In this document: positions 4,840-7,520 of the stretch, one piece after another
Layout of the letters: every line of letters begins with the position of its first letter
How positions within the stretch are numbered: the stretch's first letter is position 1
Assembly: GCA_025362415.1 (NCBI GenBank)
Contig: JANYGM010000406.1
Span: forward strand, 1 to 7,520
From: a bacterium
GTDB taxonomy: Bacteria > Bacteroidota > Bacteroidia > Cytophagales > Thermonemataceae
DNA: 7,520 bases
Direction: 5' to 3'
Program-made: the position numbers and the translations under genes
The notes under the pieces: generated by a model
Database searches by the model: none
Told to the model about the DNA's origin: nothing
The model's input: only the letters and a program-made list of their open reading frames with translations

Positions 4840-7152
4840 TTATCTAAATTTATTTTTAAGTGCTGCAAGTTGCGCCTGAAAATCATTTAATTCCTCTTGT
4901 TTGTCTTTCACAACAGTTTTCTGAACTATTTTTTGAGCAGTCTGACCAGTTTTTTCTGTTGATTTGTCATTTTTCTCGTTTTTCTCTGTTTGTTCTGTAC
5001 GTTTTGGTTTTGCCTCACCTGTTGCTGATGCCTTCATTGAGAGTGCAATACGTTTGCGAGAACTATCTACTTCCATCACCGTAACCATCACTTTTTGCCC
5101 AACTTTTGCTGCTTCTGATGTATCTGTGATATATTTGTCCGACATTTCGCTAATGTGTACAAGCCCGTCTTGATGCACACCAATATCCACGAAAGCTCCA
5201 AATTTGGTAACATTTGTTACAATTCCTGGAAGTTTCATACCTACACGCAAATCTTTCATTTCGTTTACGCCATCTGCAAAAGAAAAAGCCTCAAATTTCT
5301 GGCGTGGGTCACGTCCTGGCTTAGCAAGTTCTTGTACAATATCATTTAAAGTAGGCAAACCAATGGTTTCTGTCACGTATTTTGAAATAGAAATTTTCTC
5401 ACGAAGTTCTCTTTCTTTAATAATATCTGCTACTTTACAATTCAAATCAACCGCCATTTTTTCTACAATCCCATAAGATTCAGGGTGAACAGCACTACTA
5501 TCCAATGGATTTTCTGCGCCACGTATGCGCAAAAAGCCTGCGCATTGCTCAAATGCCTTAGCACCTAATCTAGCCACTTTTTTCAGTTCATTACGAGATT
5601 TGAAAGCACCATTTGTGTTGCGGTATTCTATAATATTTTGTGCCAAAGTTTCTCCAAGACCTGCTACATACGTGAGTAATTGCTTGCTTGCAGTGTTTAC
5701 TTCCACACCAACGGCATTTACACAACTCATCACCACGTCATCAAGCATTACTTTAAGCGCATTTTGGTCTACATCGTGCTGATATTGCCCTACTCCTATT
5801 GATTTGGGGTCAATTTTGACAAGTTCCGCTAGTGGGTCTTGCAATCTGCGTCCAATAGAAACAGAGCCACGTACAGTTACATCTTCATCTGGAAACTCTT
5901 CACGAGCCACCGCAGAGGCAGAATAAATAGATGCACCACTTTCATTGACCATAAGTATTTGAACATCAGCTAATTGTAAATCTTTTACAAAAGTTTCTGT
6001 TTCACGACTAGCAGTTCCATTTCCAATAGCAATAGCTTCTACATTGTATTTTGCACAAAGATTTTTCACTAAAATACTAGATTTTGCGGTTTCTCTTTGT
6101 GGTACATTAGGATAAATAATGTCGTTTTCAAGCAGTTTTCCACTTTTATCCAAAACAACTAATTTACAACCGCTTTTAAAGCCAGGGTCAAGGGTAAGGA
6201 CTGTTTTTTCGCCCAAAGGAGCAGCCAAAAGCAATTCTCTGATATTTTCAGCAAAAACTCTAATAGCCTCTTCATCAGCTTTTTTCTTAGAGATTAGGCG
6301 TACTTCTGTTTCCATTGAAGACTTTAAAAGTCGCTTATAACAGTCTGCAATGGCAGTTTTTATCTCGCTTGCACACTGATTACGTGCTGTAATAAATTGT
6401 TGTTCTATAATTGGTATTGCTTCCTCATCTGTGGGCGCAATATCCAAACTCAAAAACAGTTCTTTTTCACCTCTACGCATAGCCAAAACCCTGTGTGAGG
6501 GCGCATTAGCTATGTTTTCAGACCATTCAAAATAATCTTTAAATTTCTGTGCTTCTTGGTTATTTTCTTTGTCTGATAAAACTTTTGTCGTAATAATGCC
6601 TTTTTTCCAAAACAAATCACGCATTTTAGCCCTAATTTCAGCGTTTTCGTTGATAATTTCTGCAATAATATGTCTTGCGCCTTCAAGAGCCTCTTCAATA
6701 GTATTAACACCTTTTTCAGCATCAATAAAAGTGTTTGCTTCTGCAATAATATCAGCACTTTCTTGCAACAGAATAGTTTGTGCAAGTGGTTCAAGTCCTT
6801 TTTCACGAGCAATAGTTGCTTTTGTACGTCTTTTTGGCTTGTAAGGCAAATACATATCTTCTAATCTTGCCATATTTTCAGCAAGATTTATTTTTTCTTC
6901 TAGTTCTGGCGTAAGTTTCCCTTGTTCTGTGATAGATTTGAGGATAGCCTCACGGCGTTTGTCAAGCTCTTGCAGTTGTTCGCTACGGTCACGAATGTTC
7001 ATTATTTCTACCTCGTCAAGGTTATCTGTCATTTCTTTGCGGTAACGAGCAATAAAAGGAACAGTTCCGCCTTCTTCAATAAGACTTAGGGTAGCTTGTA
7101 CTTGTTTTTCAGAGAGTTTTAGCTCCTGCGCAATTTTCTCAAAATGCAACAT
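4840..7152 (-). CDS. tex: Tex-family RNA-binding transcription accessory protein
   Basis: A 770-residue cytosolic protein, close to the family norm. The helical Tex N-terminal region (1-310) has VPFIARYRKE (31-40) and LEDMYLPYKPKRRTKA (97-112). The YqgF/RNase H-like fold (about 315-440) has LDPGFKSGCK (321-330), GNGTASRETE (377-386) and VNESGASIYSAS (402-413). Next come SIGRRLQDPLAELVKIDP (432-449) and a helix-hairpin-helix pair (about 485-555). The S1 domain (about 636-706) has GIVTNVTKFGAFVDIGVHQD and DGLVHISEM. The tail (710-770) is low-complexity, rich in K, E, T and Q, and ends in a predicted helix (LNDFQAQLAALKNKFR); such tails vary between lineages. Tex/Spt6-like proteins bind nucleic acid through S1 and act with RNA polymerase; the exact role here is not shown. 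Start ATG 7152-7150 follows an A-rich stretch without Shine-Dalgarno. Convergent with the phosphatase gene. Confidence 0.95.
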   Translation of the reverse strand: MLHFEKIAQELKLSEKQVQATLSLIEEGGTVPFIARYRKEMTDNLDEVEIMNIRDRSEQLQELDKRREAILKSITEQGKLTPELEEKINLAENMARLEDMYLPYKPKRRTKATIAREKGLEPLAQTILLQESADIIAEANTFIDAEKGVNTIEEALEGARHIIAEIINENAEIRAKMRDLFWKKGIITTKVLSDKENNQEAQKFKDYFEWSENIANAPSHRVLAMRRGEKELFLSLDIAPTDEEAIPIIEQQFITARNQCASEIKTAIADCYKRLLKSSMETEVRLISKKKADEEAIRVFAENIRELLLAAPLGEKTVLTLDPGFKSGCKLVVLDKSGKLLENDIIYPNVPQRETAKSSILVKNLCAKYNVEAIAIGNGTASRETETFVKDLQLADVQILMVNESGASIYSASAVAREEFPDEDVTVRGSVSIGRRLQDPLAELVKIDPKSIGVGQYQHDVDQNALKVMLDDVVMSCVNAVGVEVNTASKQLLTYVAGLGETLAQNIIEYRNTNGAFKSRNELKKVARLGAKAFEQCAGFLRIRGAENPLDSSAVHPESYGIVEKMAVDLNCKVADIIKERELREKISISKYVTETIGLPTLNDIVQELAKPGRDPRQKFEAFSFADGVNEMKDLRVGMKLPGIVTNVTKFGAFVDIGVHQDGLVHISEMSDKYITDTSEAAKVGQKVMVTVMEVDSSRKRIALSMKASATGEAKPKRTEQTEKNEKNDKSTEKTGQTAQKIVQKTVVKDKQEELNDFQAQLAALKNKFR

Positions 7153-7157
7153 ATTTT

Positions 7158-7190
7158 TTTGAATTGTGAATTGTGAATTTTAAATTGTGA
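7158..7190 (-). repeat. 7-bp-phased repeat upstream of the tex start
   Basis: On the minus strand consecutive heptads read ATTTAAA, ATTCACA, ATTCACA and ATTCAAA, ending 5 bases before the tex ATG. The motif and phasing match the ATTCAYA heptads ahead of the hydrolase gene (1667-1694), in the same orientation relative to the start codon. Confidence 0.65.
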
Positions 7191-7427
7191 GAGAAATACC
7201 TAAAAAAACAGGTGAAATCAAATACACAAAATAAACTTTAATAATTTACTTTAACACACTTTTTAAAGTTGCAAAGATAAGAAAAAAAATCCTAAAAATT
7301 TTGTTATTTTTGTGAAAATCAAGATGGAAAATCCTGATACTAATGTTTTTTGTGGTGTAGAAACTATTGATATTTAAAGTAGAGTTTTTATTACTTGATT
7401 ATCAAACGTTTAGCACAAACAAATATC
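7191..7427. other. AT-rich non-coding spacer
   Basis: Apart from the tex -7 box it contains no supportable gene. A plus-strand TATTTTTG (7305-7312) followed by a 17-codon frame (7324-7377) is too short and unlike known proteins to call. No tRNA or other structured RNA was recognised. Confidence 0.5.
7272..7279 (-). promoter_or_regulatory. Probable -7 box of the tex promoter
   Basis: On the minus strand TATCTTTG (7279 down to 7272) matches TAnnTTTG exactly. The expected -33 TTG is not clear: a T-run and TTTTTAGG lie at about the right distance. Transcription would start near 7265, giving a leader of about 110 bases that includes the heptad repeat. Confidence 0.45.
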
Positions 7428-7506
7428 AAAACCACCCCTAACCCCTCCTTGAAAAGGAGGGGGACAAAACTCCCCTCCTTCCTAAGGAGGGGCTGGGGGT
7501 GGTTTT
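7428..7506. repeat. Nested G+C-rich palindrome (dispersed Bacteroidota-type repeat)
   Basis: The outer arms (7428-7450 with 7484-7506) form a 23-pair stem with one A-C mismatch and one G-T pair, starting AAAACCACCCC and ending GGGGTGGTTTT. Inside, each half can fold alone: CCCCTCCTT with AAGGAGGGG at 7442-7462 and again at 7472-7492. Similar AAACCACCCC / CCCCTCCTT palindromes are common between genes in Bacteroidota genomes (recalled, not searched). It could also end transcription arriving from the right. Confidence 0.75.
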
Positions 7507-7520
7507 TAGTACCAATTTAT

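Noticed and set aside
4840..7152. Overlapping frames inside tex, such as 6510-6812 minus and 6569-6844 plus.
   Set aside because: Tex has conserved motifs across the whole region in its own frame; the others look like translation shadows.
7305..7377. Plus-strand TATTTTTG box followed by a 17-codon frame from ATG 7324.
   Set aside because: No TTG lies at 17-23 bases upstream of the box, and the 17-residue product has no recognisable feature; likely chance in AT-rich DNA.

Overview
The window is AT-rich DNA that looks like a member of the Bacteroidota, probably Cytophagales. The reasons are: (i) a promoter ahead of the hydrolase gene matching the Bacteroidota primary-sigma pattern (TTG, 19 bases, TAnnTTTG); (ii) no Shine-Dalgarno sequences ahead of the genes; (iii) a TPR / transmembrane / SpoIIE-phosphatase protein of a type common in Cytophagales; (iv) G+C-rich palindromes of the kind scattered through such genomes. 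No genus can be fixed from the sequence alone.

Layout. Positions 1-250 hold debris: the last 41 codons of a protein that runs off the left edge (possibly an ISAzo13-like transposase), a second orphan 3' end, and a strong hairpin. Positions 263-1460 form a repeat island of about eight copies, in both orientations, of a 50-70 bp hairpin element. Between copies lie an 78-base relic of the 3' end of ychF, one intact but unrecognised 118-codon gene on the minus strand, and a possible second 3'-end relic. Positions 1462-1707 hold a terminator-like hairpin, a good promoter and a 7-bp-phased repeat leading into an alpha/beta hydrolase gene (1708-2463). A terminator separates this from a 680-codon plus-strand gene for a TPR / membrane / PP2C-type phosphatase (2641-4683). 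Between that gene and the convergent tex gene (7152-4840, minus strand) lie a 27-bp perfect inverted repeat with self-complementary arms and a 34-bp perfect palindrome that probably terminates both. The right end (7191-7520) is non-coding, with a likely tex promoter and another large nested palindrome.

How the genes relate. The hydrolase, the phosphatase and Tex are conserved chromosomal genes with separate transcription signals; nothing shows that they work in one pathway. The unusual part is the repeat island. Its elements keep their stems through paired base changes, appear in inverted pairs whose conserved ends face the enclosed DNA, and enclose a gene relic and an orphan gene. This looks like a non-autonomous hairpin-element family (REP- or MITE-like) shaping an accessory region. 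No transposase or integrase for it is visible in the window. I did not find a complete new multi-gene system.
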